NCBI RefSeq assembly: GCF_900101015.1
Contig: NZ_FNFZ01000003.1
Coordinates: 62,001 to 126,000 of the forward strand
Reading direction: 5' to 3'
Length of the DNA stretch: 64,000 nucleotides
Source: Sarcina sp. DSM 11001
Lineage (GTDB): Bacteria; Bacillota; Clostridia; Lachnospirales; Lachnospiraceae
Positions 27,301 to 35,412 of this stretch are shown here, in pieces (the first letter of the stretch is position 1; the number at the start of each line of letters is the position of its first letter). The notes under the pieces are model-generated. The model did no database searches. It was given only the letters and a program-made list of their open reading frames with translations, and had not been told where the DNA came from. A program made the position numbers and the translations under genes.

Positions 27301-27925
27301 TGACGGCTGGGCATACGATATCGGCTACGGCGGTGTCGACCACGTCCTCGCTTCCGGCAAGGATATCAACGTCTTCTGCTTCAACACTGAGGTTTACTCC
27401 AACACCGGCGGTCAGTCCTCCAAGGCTACCCCGATCGGTGCTGTCGCACAGTTTGCTGCAGGCGGTAAGGAAGTCAAGCAGAAAGACCTCGCAGCCATGG
27501 CAATGAGCTACGGCTACGTCTATGTCGCTCAGATCGCTATGGGCGCTAACATGAAGCAGTGTATCGATGCTATCGCAGAGGCTGAGGCATATCCCGGACC
27601 TTCGCTGATCATCGCTTACGCTCCTTGCATCAACCACGGCATCAAGAAGGGCATGGCCAAGGTTCAGGACGAGGAGAAACTCGCAGTGAGCACTGGCTAC
27701 TGGAACCTGTTCCGCTTCAACCCTGCCGGCGGCGCCAAGAAGTTCACCCTTGATTCCAAGGCTGGCACCGGCGATTATCAGGAGTTCCTGAAGGGCGAGG
27801 TCCGTTACATGTCCCTGCAGAAGGCAAATCCTGCCAACGCAGCCAAGATGTATGCGGAGAACGAGGCCAATGCAAAGGCCAAGTTCGAGTACCTGAGCAA
27901 ACTTGGAGCTCTGTACAACGAATAA
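24386..27925 (+). CDS. nifJ: Pyruvate:ferredoxin (flavodoxin) oxidoreductase
   Basis: Oxidises pyruvate to acetyl-CoA and CO2 and reduces ferredoxin, the central energy step of anaerobic clostridia. It is the single-chain form (1179 aa). The N-terminal thiamine/pyruvate domains start MARKFLTMDGNEA. Two [4Fe-4S] motifs are CIQCTFCSYVCP (about 694) and CTGCGSCANVCP (about 749), a further cysteine pair is CAGC (about 822), and the TPP site is GDGWAYDIGYGG (about 972). The ATG follows AGGAGG with 8 bases of spacing. Codon use is strongly biased to C-ending codons, a sign of very high expression, which also leaves a long spurious frame open on the opposite strand. The ferredoxin gene is next. Confidence 0.97.
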   Translation: MARKFLTMDGNEAAAHAAYAYTEVATIYPITPSSVMPEHVDEWATAGRKNIFGQKVRVTELQSEAGAAAAVHGSIAAGAMTSTFTASQGLLLMIPNLYKIAGEGLPAVCNVSARAVCSHALNIFGDHSDVYAARQTGCAMLCESSVQEVMDLTPVAYCAAVKGKLPFINFFDGFRTSHEIQKIQIWDYEDLDDMIDHEAIAEFRNNCLNPTHPREMGSAQNPDIFFQTREACNPYYDAMPAIVQGYMDKVNAKIGTDYKLFNYYGAPDAEKIIIAMGSVNETIEETVDYLMGKGEKVGVVKVRLYRPFCTEAFLAAIPDSVKQISVLDRTKEPGSIGEPLALDVKAALADSKFKDVPVFSGRYGLGSKDTTPAQIIAVYKNNEKKTFTIGIYDDVTNLSLDAGKEIVTTPEGTICCKFWGLGADGTVGANKNSIKIIGDNTDMYAQAYFDYDSKKSGGVTMSHLRFGKKPIKSTYLVRQANFVACHNPAYIRKFNMSQELVDGGTFLLNCSWGTPEGLETHLPPQVKRFIHDHNIQFYTIDGVKIGIETGMGPTRINTILQSAFFKLANIIPEEDAIRLMKEAAQKTYGRKGQDVVDKNCAAIDAGAKNVVKVDVPDSWGKCEGEEYDIAVASGDRKDVVDFVNNIQAKVNGQEGNKVPVSVVSTYYEGSTPSGSAAFEKRGIAVNVPVWNSANCIQCTFCSYVCPHAAIRTMALTEEEAAKMPAGTVCLNLNGMPGYKFAIVVSSLDCTGCGSCANVCPGMKGNKALVMTRLEEGMAQPNEQEAFNTAVKFPIKKDVVAKFKETTVKGSQFKQPLLEFSGACAGCGETPYAKLITQLFGDRMFIANATGCSSIWGNSSPSTPYTVDANGHGPAWSNSLFEDAAEFGYGMFLANEALRESLKEKVEAIKETAGDAVKAAADKWLETYSIGAENGAATDALVAALEADGSDAAKAIVEQKQFLAKKSQWVFGGDGWAYDIGYGGVDHVLASGKDINVFCFNTEVYSNTGGQSSKATPIGAVAQFAAGGKEVKQKDLAAMAMSYGYVYVAQIAMGANMKQCIDAIAEAEAYPGPSLIIAYAPCINHGIKKGMAKVQDEEKLAVSTGYWNLFRFNPAGGAKKFTLDSKAGTGDYQEFLKGEVRYMSLQKANPANAAKMYAENEANAKAKFEYLSKLGALYNE

Positions 27926-27949
27926 TTCAGACAATTGATCAGGATCTGC

Positions 27950-27973
27950 GGCAGGCAGGCTCTCCTGTCTGCC
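27950..27973 (+). terminator. Hairpin after nifJ, weak terminator
   Basis: GGCAGGCAGG pairs with CCTGTCTGCC (one G-T pair) around CTCT, 25 bp after the nifJ stop. No T-run follows, so it may protect or process the mRNA end instead of terminating it. Confidence 0.4.
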
Positions 27974-28075
27974 CTCCTGAAAAGCGGCTCTACCGTAACC
28001 GGTGCGCTTGGCGCCCGGCACCTGGATATAAAAGGATACAATACAAAAAAACCTGTTTTGTGTCCAATTAGTATC

Positions 28076-28104
28076 TTGACGGTATAAGTAAAAGCCGTTA
28101 TGAT
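28076..28104 (+). promoter_or_regulatory. Strong promoter for ferredoxin
   Basis: TTGACG (28076-28081), exactly 17 bp, TATGAT (28099-28104). Both hexamers match five of six consensus bases, giving the ferredoxin its own promoter independent of nifJ. Confidence 0.75.
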
Positions 28105-28111
28105 GTAAGCA

Positions 28112-28152
28112 ACAAGCCACAGGCAGGCACGCAAGTGCTTCCTGTGGCTTGT
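28112..28152 (+). repeat. 12-bp stem at predicted 5' end of ferredoxin mRNA
   Basis: ACAAGCCACAGG (28112-28123) pairs perfectly with CCTGTGGCTTGT (28141-28152), enclosing a GCAC-GCAA-GTGC hairpin. It begins about 8 bp after the -10, so the mRNA would start with this stem. No T-run follows. Confidence 0.65.
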
Positions 28153-28249
28153 ATCAGGATTAGGTTATTTAGCACTCGCTAACTCCAACCCGGTTCTGTT
28201 ATGTTTTATGCTTATAGCAATTCTTTAAGATTGAAAGGAGAACTTCAAA

Positions 28250-28420
28250 ATGGCACGTGTTATTAATGATACCTGCATCAGCTGCGGAAGCTGCGCTTCC
28301 TCCTGCCCCGTCGACGCTATCAGCCAGGGCGATTCCCAGTACGTCATCGACGCTGATACCTGCATCGATTGCGGTGCTTGCGAAGGCACATGTCCTACAG
28401 GCGCGATTGTTGAGGCATAA
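28250..28420 (+). CDS. 2[4Fe-4S] ferredoxin
   Basis: A 56-aa clostridial-type ferredoxin that accepts electrons from pyruvate oxidation and passes them to hydrogenases or other reductases. Two classical cluster motifs are visible, CISCGSCASSCP and CIDCGACEGTCP, each followed by the short DA/GA turn. The ATG follows AAGGAG with 9 bases of spacing. It sits directly after nifJ with a strong promoter, a 5' stem and its own terminator, consistent with a separately and heavily transcribed small mRNA. Confidence 0.97.
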   Translation: MARVINDTCISCGSCASSCPVDAISQGDSQYVIDADTCIDCGACEGTCPTGAIVEA

Positions 28421-28458
28421 TCTGTATATCTGATTATTATCTGAATGCAATCTAAAGA

Positions 28459-28502
28459 GAGAGCAGAAGAGGTATGGATACTTCTTCTGCTCTCGTTTTT
28501 TC
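28459..28502 (+). terminator. Intrinsic terminator after ferredoxin
   Basis: GAGAGCAGAAGA (28459-28470) pairs with TCTTCTGCTCTC (28483-28494) and is followed by GTTTTTTC. It also separates the ferredoxin from the convergent dnaB. Confidence 0.93.
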
Positions 28503-28536
28503 ATTCTGTTCGTTTATATCTGGATTCTATTCGTTT

Positions 28537-29871
28537 TTATCTGGCCAGATTTGCAAATTTAGTCAGCTGAGGCTGCCAGCTGAGCTCCACCGTCCCGATC
28601 GGGCCGTTTCTCTGCTTTGCGATGATGATCTCTGCTATTCCCTTCTTCTCGGAATCCTCATTATAGTAATCATCACGGTAAATGAACATCACAAGATCCG
28701 CGTCCTGCTCGATCGCTCCGGATTCACGCAGGTCGGAGAGCATGGGGCGATGATTCGGACGTGATTCGACCGCCCTGGAAAGCTGCGAGAGGGCTACAAC
28801 AGGTACATTGAGTTCTCTGGCAAGTGCTTTCAGAGACCGGGAAATATCCGAGATCTCCTGCTGTCTGGAATCCCCGCTCCTGCCTGACCCGCTCATCAAC
28901 TGCAGATAATCGATGATCACCATCTCAAGGCCGAATTCCAGCTTGTATTTACGGCATTTGGAGCGCAGCTCAGGCACTGAAATCGCAGGAGTATCATCAA
29001 TGATCAGCCGGCTCTCTCCTATCCTTTCAGCGCTCTCTATGATCTCCGCCCACTCAGTCTCTGTCAGGTCACCGGTACGTATCTTCTGGGCATCGACATG
29101 GGACTGCATGGCTATGATCCTGTTTACCAGCTGTTCCTTTGACATTTCCAGAGAAAAGATTCCGATACACCTGTTTTCTCTGAGCGAGGCGTGTTCAGCT
29201 ATGTTCAGGACCAGTGCTGTCTTTCCCATGGAAGGTCGGGCCGCGATCAGTATAAAGTCTGCGGGCTGCAGGCCCGCTGTCCGGTTGTCCAGGTCTGTAA
29301 ACCCCGTCGACAGTCCGGTCACACTGCCTTTGATCCTTGAAGCCGCCTCGATCCTGTCCATGGCATTAAGCACGATCTCATTGATCGGAACGAAGCCGGA
29401 GGCTGTCCTTCTCTGAGAGATCTCAAAGATCCTCTTCTCTGCCCTGTCGAGCAGGGCCTCCATATCTTCATTCTGCGCATAGCAGTTTCCCGCGATCTCC
29501 TCATTCGCCCGGATCATGGTGCGGAGCAGCGATTTTTCCGCCACGATCTCCGCATAAGATTTAATATTGGCGGAGGAAGGAACAGCTGTGATCAGCTCGC
29601 GCAAAAGCTCATCCGAATACATCTCCGGAGGAAGATTCTTCTCACGAAGCCTGGTCTGCAGAGTAACGGGGTCGATCGCCGTCCCCTTCCTCGTCATATC
29701 AAGCATAGTCTGGAAAAGAATCCCGTTCTGTCTGGCGTAAAAGTCCTCCTCCTTAATGATTTCGGCAGCTGTCTCCACTGCCTCCGGATCGATCAGCATG
29801 GCGCCCAGAACAGAACGTTCTGCTTCCAGGCTGTGGGGCATCACTCTGCTGATCACATCTTCCTGTGCCAT
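28537..29871 (-). CDS. dnaB: Replicative DNA helicase DnaB (DnaC in Bacillus nomenclature)
   Basis: The hexameric helicase that unwinds DNA at the replication fork. The N-terminal primase-interacting domain (PHSLEAERSVLGAML) is followed by a RecA-like motor with Walker A ARPSMGKTAL and Walker B MVIIDYLQLM. Length is 444 aa. The ATG follows AGGAGGG with 4 bases of spacing. It is third in the conserved cluster gdpP-rplI-dnaB. Its likely loaders are encoded at 13.5-15.9 kb. Confidence 0.97.
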   Translation of the reverse strand: MAQEDVISRVMPHSLEAERSVLGAMLIDPEAVETAAEIIKEEDFYARQNGILFQTMLDMTRKGTAIDPVTLQTRLREKNLPPEMYSDELLRELITAVPSSANIKSYAEIVAEKSLLRTMIRANEEIAGNCYAQNEDMEALLDRAEKRIFEISQRRTASGFVPINEIVLNAMDRIEAASRIKGSVTGLSTGFTDLDNRTAGLQPADFILIAARPSMGKTALVLNIAEHASLRENRCIGIFSLEMSKEQLVNRIIAMQSHVDAQKIRTGDLTETEWAEIIESAERIGESRLIIDDTPAISVPELRSKCRKYKLEFGLEMVIIDYLQLMSGSGRSGDSRQQEISDISRSLKALARELNVPVVALSQLSRAVESRPNHRPMLSDLRESGAIEQDADLVMFIYRDDYYNEDSEKKGIAEIIIAKQRNGPIGTVELSWQPQLTKFANLAR

Positions 29872-29956
29872 TTTCCCTCCTGAGGATCTTTAAAGCTTCA
29901 TCGCTCCGTTCTTCCTTACGGGGTATCGGAATATAAAGCCTGAAGCATTACGTTAA

Positions 29957-30403
29957 TTAGGCCTGCGTAACTTTGAGCATGAATTTTGCAGTCACCTGGG
30001 GATGCAGCCGGATCGGGATCTCGAAATTCCCGAAGGATTTAATGGGATCGGAAAGCTGGATCTTTTTTTTGTCCAGATCCAGATTGTACTGCTTTTTGGC
30101 TTCCTGGGCGATCTCTTTGGCACTGACAGAACCGAAAACACGGCCTCCCTCTCCGGCTTTCATGGTGACTACGACAGTGACCTTCTCCAGGTCCTTAGCA
30201 AGCTTCTGTGCATCGGCAAGGCGCTCAGCCGCCTCTTTGGCCTCACGCTGTTTTTTGAGCTTGAGGTCATTTTTATTTTTGTCATTTGCTTCTACACCCA
30301 GCTTTTTGGGGATCACGTAATTTCTTGCATACCCGTCGCTGACATTTACGATCTCACCCTCTTTTCCGAGAGACTTCACATCCTGCAAAAGAATCACTTT
30401 CAT
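29957..30403 (-). CDS. rplI: 50S ribosomal protein L9
   Basis: A large-subunit ribosomal protein that bridges ribosomes and limits frameshifting. The N-terminal domain [17 protein letters not shown]...NYVIPKK is typical, followed by the long connecting helix and the C-terminal RNA-binding domain. The frame is open to 30517, but the ATG at 30403 follows AGGAGGT with 7 bases of spacing and gives 148 aa. It lies between gdpP and dnaB, as in many Firmicutes. Confidence 0.97.
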   Translation of the reverse strand: MKVILLQDVKSLGKEGEIVNVSDGYARNYVIPKKLGVEANDKNKNDLKLKKQREAKEAAERLADAQKLAKDLEKVTVVVTMKAGEGGRVFGSVSAKEIAQEAKKQYNLDLDKKKIQLSDPIKSFGNFEIPIRLHPQVTAKFMLKVTQA

Positions 30404-30597
30404 ACTCTTACCTCCTGCGGAGCTGTCAGGAGAGCTCATCTCCGACACGCTTCCAATACTTATTTGTTTCCAGCTTCCCTGTAACACATGTGATTTCGGG
30501 AAGCCGTTAAGGAACATTTCCGGGCACTGTTAAGGAACAGGTCCTTATACCAGACTGCCTTAGAATTACATTGGGATTATTTTTTCTCATTGTATTC

Positions 30598-32721
30598 TCA
30601 GGCGTCAATTTCACCGCCTTCAATCATCTCATCGATGACTTTTTTGACCTTCTCGATACACTCCTCAACAGTGATATCCGTCATCTGGCACCCGGCCATA
30701 TTGATGTGGCCTCCGCCGCCCAAATGTTCCATAATGATCTGAACATTGATCTCATCGATTGACCTGGCACTGACAAATATCTGTCCGTTGTACTGGGTCA
30801 GCACAAAGCTGGCTTTCACTCTGTCAATATTGAGCAGCTGGTTGGCCGCCTGGGCCGCTACGACGGTAGGGCTCCGAAGCCCCTCCCCATTGCAGACAGA
30901 AAAGGCAAAGAAATCCCTGTAGATCTCCGCCTGGGAGACCGCATCTGCTTTTGCCTTATAATCGGCTGCCTCCTCGCGGAACATCTTTCTGACTCGAACG
31001 ACGTCGGCTCCGCTGCGCCGCAGAAATGCCGCCGCCTCAAAGGTCCTTACTCCTGCCTTGTTAACAAATCCGTCTGTGTCTACGACGATCCCTCCGTACA
31101 TCGCATCCGCTTCTTCCGGGTGCAGACGGATATTTTCTCCTGTATACTGGACGATCTCCGCGACCATTTCACAGGCAGAGGAAGCAAAGGCTTCCACATA
31201 GGAAAGCGTGGCGCCCTCGATCACGTCCTTGCCGGCACGGTGGTGGTCCAGAACGACAATGGACTTGGAATGGGTGAGAAGTTCCGGGCACTCGGTCCTC
31301 GCCGGACTGTTGACATCCACGACTACAACACAGGCATTGTCCGTGACCGCTTCCAGGGCCTGAGCACTGGTAAGGATAAAATCCTTCCCGTATTCCGGAT
31401 TATTGTCAAACAGACGCAGGACCTGTTCGATGGAGATCGTGCGCTCATTGATAACAATGTACGCCTTCTTTCCCAGAGTCCTGGCGATCCTGTAGATACC
31501 GACAGCAGCGCCGAAGCTGTCCGGATCACCCATTTTGTGGCCCATGATGAAAACGCTGTCCCTGGCGCGTATGATCTCCTTGAGGGCCTGAGCCTTGACA
31601 CGGGCCTTGACACGGGTGTTTTTCTCGACCTGACGTGTCTTGCCGCCATAATAGACAATATTATCAGGCGATTTCACGACCGCCTGATCACCGCCCCTGC
31701 CCAGGGCCAGATCGACCGCATTGCGGGCAAACTCATAATTCTGCGCATAGGCAAGCCCGTCTACGCCGAAACCAAGGCTCAGAGTGACCGCTATTTCATT
31801 TCCGACACTCACCTTTTTGACGTCCTCCAGAACGTCAAAATGTCCGGCCTGAAGTTCATGCAGAGACTTTTTGCGCAGAACGACCAGGAACTTGTCTTTC
31901 TCGATCTTGCTGCAGATGCCGTCGATGGAGCTGATATACTGGTTGACCCTCCGGTCGATCAGCGCGATCAGCAGAGCCTTTCTGACCTCCTCAACCGTCT
32001 CAATGACCTCCTCATAGTTATCGATATAAAAGAGGCCGATGGCGAGGCTCTGGTCATCCACTTCCCTGACTGCAAGCCTGACTGCCGTATTATCCACCAG
32101 GTTCAGCGCAATAACCGCTCCGCTGACCTTGTTTCCGAACATCACCTGACTGCCGGCCAGATATTCCGACTTCACACGCCGCATCTGGGCGGAATAACTG
32201 TTTCCGACCAGCTCGACGGGCACCTTGACTGTTTTATCATCCGTAGGAAAAACATCCCTGGTCAGGGCAGGAATAACGGTCGAAATAGGGCGCTTATAAT
32301 TTCTGTCCCTGCTGATCGCCTCCTCAAAGGCGGGGTTCATCCACAGGATATGACCGCCTTCATCCAGCATTGCATACGGCATATCCAGCTCCTGCAGCAG
32401 GAGATCCTCAAAGTTGTGGAATTCCTCAGTATAATTTGACATCTCTTTGAGGTACATCGCCCGGCTGTTCACATATCCCCAGACCATGACCACCGTATAG
32501 ATCACACAGAAAAAAGATAAGGCCGCAAAAGAATGCCAGTCCAGAAACAGGATCAGAAAATCCACCAGCCAGAGTATGATTCCCAGAATCAGTGAGATCC
32601 GGAAATAGCCCTGCATCCGTCCCTTTCTCTTCTTTTCCGTTTCCTGTGCATCCTTGGAATCCCCCAGCTCTTCATCAGGCGCAAAAGGATCCAGCTGCTC
32701 AGCACTATTGCTTGTATTCAT
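30598..32721 (-). CDS. gdpP: Cyclic-di-AMP phosphodiesterase, GdpP type
   Basis: A membrane phosphodiesterase that degrades c-di-AMP and so affects cell-wall and potassium balance. Two membrane segments (about residues 40-85) are followed by a PAS-like domain and a degenerate GGDEF domain (only GGDQA remains near residue 345). Then comes the DHH domain, with HKMGDPDS, DVNSPA and LDHHRAG, and a DHHA1 domain ending in GGGGHINMAG. ATG 32721 has GGAG 6 bases upstream; the ATG four codons earlier does not. Length is 707 aa. It begins the gdpP-rplI-dnaB cluster. Confidence 0.93.
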   Translation of the reverse strand: MNTSNSAEQLDPFAPDEELGDSKDAQETEKKRKGRMQGYFRISLILGIILWLVDFLILFLDWHSFAALSFFCVIYTVVMVWGYVNSRAMYLKEMSNYTEEFHNFEDLLLQELDMPYAMLDEGGHILWMNPAFEEAISRDRNYKRPISTVIPALTRDVFPTDDKTVKVPVELVGNSYSAQMRRVKSEYLAGSQVMFGNKVSGAVIALNLVDNTAVRLAVREVDDQSLAIGLFYIDNYEEVIETVEEVRKALLIALIDRRVNQYISSIDGICSKIEKDKFLVVLRKKSLHELQAGHFDVLEDVKKVSVGNEIAVTLSLGFGVDGLAYAQNYEFARNAVDLALGRGGDQAVVKSPDNIVYYGGKTRQVEKNTRVKARVKAQALKEIIRARDSVFIMGHKMGDPDSFGAAVGIYRIARTLGKKAYIVINERTISIEQVLRLFDNNPEYGKDFILTSAQALEAVTDNACVVVVDVNSPARTECPELLTHSKSIVVLDHHRAGKDVIEGATLSYVEAFASSACEMVAEIVQYTGENIRLHPEEADAMYGGIVVDTDGFVNKAGVRTFEAAAFLRRSGADVVRVRKMFREEAADYKAKADAVSQAEIYRDFFAFSVCNGEGLRSPTVVAAQAANQLLNIDRVKASFVLTQYNGQIFVSARSIDEINVQIIMEHLGGGGHINMAGCQMTDITVEECIEKVKKVIDEMIEGGEIDA

Positions 32722-32815
32722 GAAGTACTCCATTTATCTGTTTGTATGCCCGGCCAGACATCTGGTCTGTCCGCCGCATGCGGTCCGCTGACCGGCAATG
32801 CAATCGACAAAGGTT

Positions 32816-32845
32816 ATTGTACCATTTCATGGGTGTCTCTGACAA
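32816..32845 (-). promoter_or_regulatory. Promoter for gdpP-rplI-dnaB
   Basis: On the minus strand: TTGTCA (32845-32840), 18 bp, TACAAT (32821-32816), with TGG just before the -10. Each hexamer has one mismatch. Its -35 touches the 3' end of the upstream unknown gene. Confidence 0.6.
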
Positions 32846-32847
32846 CA

Positions 32848-33240
32848 TCATGGCTGTCTCTGACAGCAAGTGGAACTAATGAAACTATTCAGCCAGTCCG
32901 CGGCCTGCTCCATCCCCTCCTGAGTAAAAGGAAAATCCCGAACCGTCTTGAGGGTATCCTCTGTCGCCGCGTAACTGTAGGGCTCCGGCCAGACAACCGC
33001 GCGGAGAGAGGCCTCTCCCCGCTTATCCGGCGGTGTAAAGTGGACATTCTTCAGCGGTTCACGGGCGATGCGGAAACGCCATCCGCTCCGGCTTCCGTAA
33101 TATGCCTCTCCATATTCATAATGGACAAAGGGAAAAAGCTCTTTCACGGAGATCAGGTCCGGTGCATCACCGGCATTCTTCCCATCCTGTCTGACTTCTT
33201 CCCTGCCGTCTTCAGTTTTTTTCCCTGCATCCAGTTCCAT
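32848..33240 (-). CDS. Unknown protein, last gene of the LRR/ABC run
   Basis: I do not recognise this 130-aa protein. It has no signal peptide or membrane segment. The first 35 residues are charged; the rest is rich in aromatic residues (LFPFVHYEYGEAYYGSR, VWPEPYSYAA). The ATG at 33240 follows GGAAGG with about 9 bases of spacing; the frame is open upstream to 33378 but that part overlaps the ABC gene. It lies 112 bp after the second ABC half-transporter on the same strand, suggesting it belongs with the transporter. A soluble accessory role is only a guess. Confidence 0.65.
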   Translation of the reverse strand: MELDAGKKTEDGREEVRQDGKNAGDAPDLISVKELFPFVHYEYGEAYYGSRSGWRFRIAREPLKNVHFTPPDKRGEASLRAVVWPEPYSYAATEDTLKTVRDFPFTQEGMEQAADWLNSFISSTCCQRQP

Positions 33241-33352
33241 ATTGACTGCCCTTCCGATTCCTCCCGCCCGGACATACTCCAGTATATAAATATTAATATC
33301 ACTGGTCACCTGTTGACCAGGCCCGGGGGGATAAGAAATAATTGATAAATGC

Positions 33353-35305
33353 TTAGACCGCCTCTGTCTCTGGCGCATTTCCCGTATACAGGTGGTAGTA
33401 CCGTTTTCTGAGAGCGATCAGCTCATCGTGGGTACCCTGCTCAATGATCCTTCCCTGCTCGAGAACGATGATCAGGTCGCTGTTACGGATCGTGGACAGC
33501 CGGTGGGCAATGACAAAGGTAGTCCTTCCCTTCATCAGCTGATCCATTCCCGCCTGGACGATCTTTTCTGTCCGCGTATCGATGGAGCTGGTCGCTTCGT
33601 CGAGGATGAGCGCAGGAGGATCCGCTATGGCCGCGCGGGCGATCGCCAGGAGCTGGCGCTGGCCCTGGGAGAGGTTTGCCCCGTCTCCTGTCAGCATGGT
33701 GTCATAGCCATCAGGCAGACGCCGGATAAAGCTGTCGGCATTGGCGAGCTTTGCCGCGCTGATGATCTCCTCCTCCGTGGCATCCAGCTTACCGTAGCGG
33801 ATGTTATCGCGCACGGTGCCGGTAAAGAGGTGGGTATCCTGCAGGACAATGCCCAGAGAACGGCGCAGATCTCCCTTTCGGATCTTGTTGACATTGATAT
33901 TATCATAGCGGATCTTTCCGTCCTGAATATCATAGAACCGGTTGATCAGATTTGTGATCGTAGTCTTTCCTGCACCGGTAGAGCCGACAAGGGCGATCTT
34001 CATGCCGGGTTTTGCATGGATCCAGATGTTGTGAAGGACGATTTTGTCATCCCTGTACCCGAAATCGACGCCGTTAAAGGTAATATCTCCCTCCAGCGCC
34101 TGATAGGTGGTGCTGTCTGTCGCCTTGTGATAATGCTTCCAGGCCCACTTCCCGGTGTGTTCCTGCACTTCGACGATCTCCCCGTTTTCGTCCTGCCGGC
34201 AGTTGACCAGCATGACGTAACCGTCATCCGTCTCCGGGTCCGCATCCAACAGGGCGAAAATACGCTCCGCGCCCGCGAGAGCCATAATGATACTGTTGAA
34301 CTGCATGCTCACCTGGTTAATAGGCATGGTAAAACTGCGGTTAAAGGTCAGAAAGCTGGCAAGAGATCCGACCGTAAATCCCGCAAAGGTATTGATCGCC
34401 AGTATACCTCCGACGATCGCGCAGATCACGTAGTTGGCATTTCCCAGCTGACCGTTGACAGGCGCAATAATGTTCGCGAAACCGTTTGCTTTGGAAGCAC
34501 TCTGAAAGAGTTCCTCATTGAGCTCATCAAACTGACGGATCGCATCCTTCTCATGACAGAAAACCTTGACGACTTTTTCCCCTGTCATCGTCTCTTCTAT
34601 GAAACCGTTCAGCCTGCCCAGGTTTCTCTGCTGCGCGATAAAGTTCCGGCCCGAAAGAGCGGTCACCCTGGCAGAAGCCAGCAGCATAACACCGATCATG
34701 AGGATGGCCACAAACGTAAGCGGAACACTCAGGACCAGCATCATGGAAAAGATGCTGACGATCGTGATGGAGCTGTTGAGGAGCTGGGGCAGACTCTGGC
34801 TGATCATCTGGCGCAGGGTGTCGATGTCATTGGTATAGACAGACATAATATCCCCGTGCGCATGGGTGTCAAAATATTTGACCGGCAGGCTCTCCATATG
34901 TTCGAAAAGTTCGATCCTGAGCCGCTTCATGGTCCCCTGCGTGACAAAGGCCATCGTCCTCGCCTGAAAATAGGTGGCACCAATGCCGATCATATAAAAA
35001 CAGGCGACCCGGGCCATTGCATGCAGCAGAGGAGAAAAATCAGGAGCCTGCTCCCCCGCCTTTACCTGCTCTACCATCGGAGTGATGTAGCTGTCGATCA
35101 GTGTCCGGGTGAACATAGTTCCCTGAATATTCGCAAGAACAGCCACCACTATACAGACTGCCACCAACGCGATCTGGATCCCGTAAAAGCGGAATACATA
35201 GGAAAAAATCCTGCGAAGGAGCTTTCCGGGGTTTTCCACCTTTGGCCGGGGTCTTCCCCTCATTCCCCGCGGGCCGTTTCCGACCTCCTTAACCTTTTCT
35301 GCCAT
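33353..35305 (-). CDS. ABC exporter half-transporter with canonical ATP site
   Basis: A fused membrane and ATPase half-transporter (650 aa), expected to pair with the product of the preceding gene. Six membrane segments span about residues 40-350. The ATPase domain has Walker A GSTGAGKTT, Walker B ALILDEATSS with the catalytic Glu, and the switch His in VIAHRLS. Its signature is LSQGQRQ, in which the usual second Gly of LSGGQ is Gln. The ATG follows AAGGGA. Between the two regions is a roughly 50-residue polar insertion before the ATPase domain (GEIVEVQEHTGKWAWKHYHK). The substrate is unknown; drug, lipid or peptide export are all possible. Confidence 0.9.
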   Translation of the reverse strand: MAEKVKEVGNGPRGMRGRPRPKVENPGKLLRRIFSYVFRFYGIQIALVAVCIVVAVLANIQGTMFTRTLIDSYITPMVEQVKAGEQAPDFSPLLHAMARVACFYMIGIGATYFQARTMAFVTQGTMKRLRIELFEHMESLPVKYFDTHAHGDIMSVYTNDIDTLRQMISQSLPQLLNSSITIVSIFSMMLVLSVPLTFVAILMIGVMLLASARVTALSGRNFIAQQRNLGRLNGFIEETMTGEKVVKVFCHEKDAIRQFDELNEELFQSASKANGFANIIAPVNGQLGNANYVICAIVGGILAINTFAGFTVGSLASFLTFNRSFTMPINQVSMQFNSIIMALAGAERIFALLDADPETDDGYVMLVNCRQDENGEIVEVQEHTGKWAWKHYHKATDSTTYQALEGDITFNGVDFGYRDDKIVLHNIWIHAKPGMKIALVGSTGAGKTTITNLINRFYDIQDGKIRYDNINVNKIRKGDLRRSLGIVLQDTHLFTGTVRDNIRYGKLDATEEEIISAAKLANADSFIRRLPDGYDTMLTGDGANLSQGQRQLLAIARAAIADPPALILDEATSSIDTRTEKIVQAGMDQLMKGRTTFVIAHRLSTIRNSDLIIVLEQGRIIEQGTHDELIALRKRYYHLYTGNAPETEAV

Positions 35306-35412
35306 TTCATTCCCTTTACTTTAAAAAATGCTTCGAAAATATTTAATATTTGAAAAGTGGTATGCTTCGGTCCATCCGGCCAGTCTGTCCGGGATCCGTG
35401 AAAAGACCCCGG

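Larger units (their letters stand above)
27926..28249 (+). other. nifJ-ferredoxin gap
   Basis: It contains a hairpin after nifJ (27950-27973), the ferredoxin promoter (28076-28104) and a 12-bp stem at the predicted 5' end of the ferredoxin mRNA (28112-28152). No gene is visible. Confidence 0.65.

Noticed and set aside
24482-28120. 1212-codon open frame antisense to nifJ
   Set aside because: It mirrors the strong C-ending codon bias of nifJ. It has no ribosome binding site, composition is Leu/Val/Asp-skewed, and nifJ is unmistakable.
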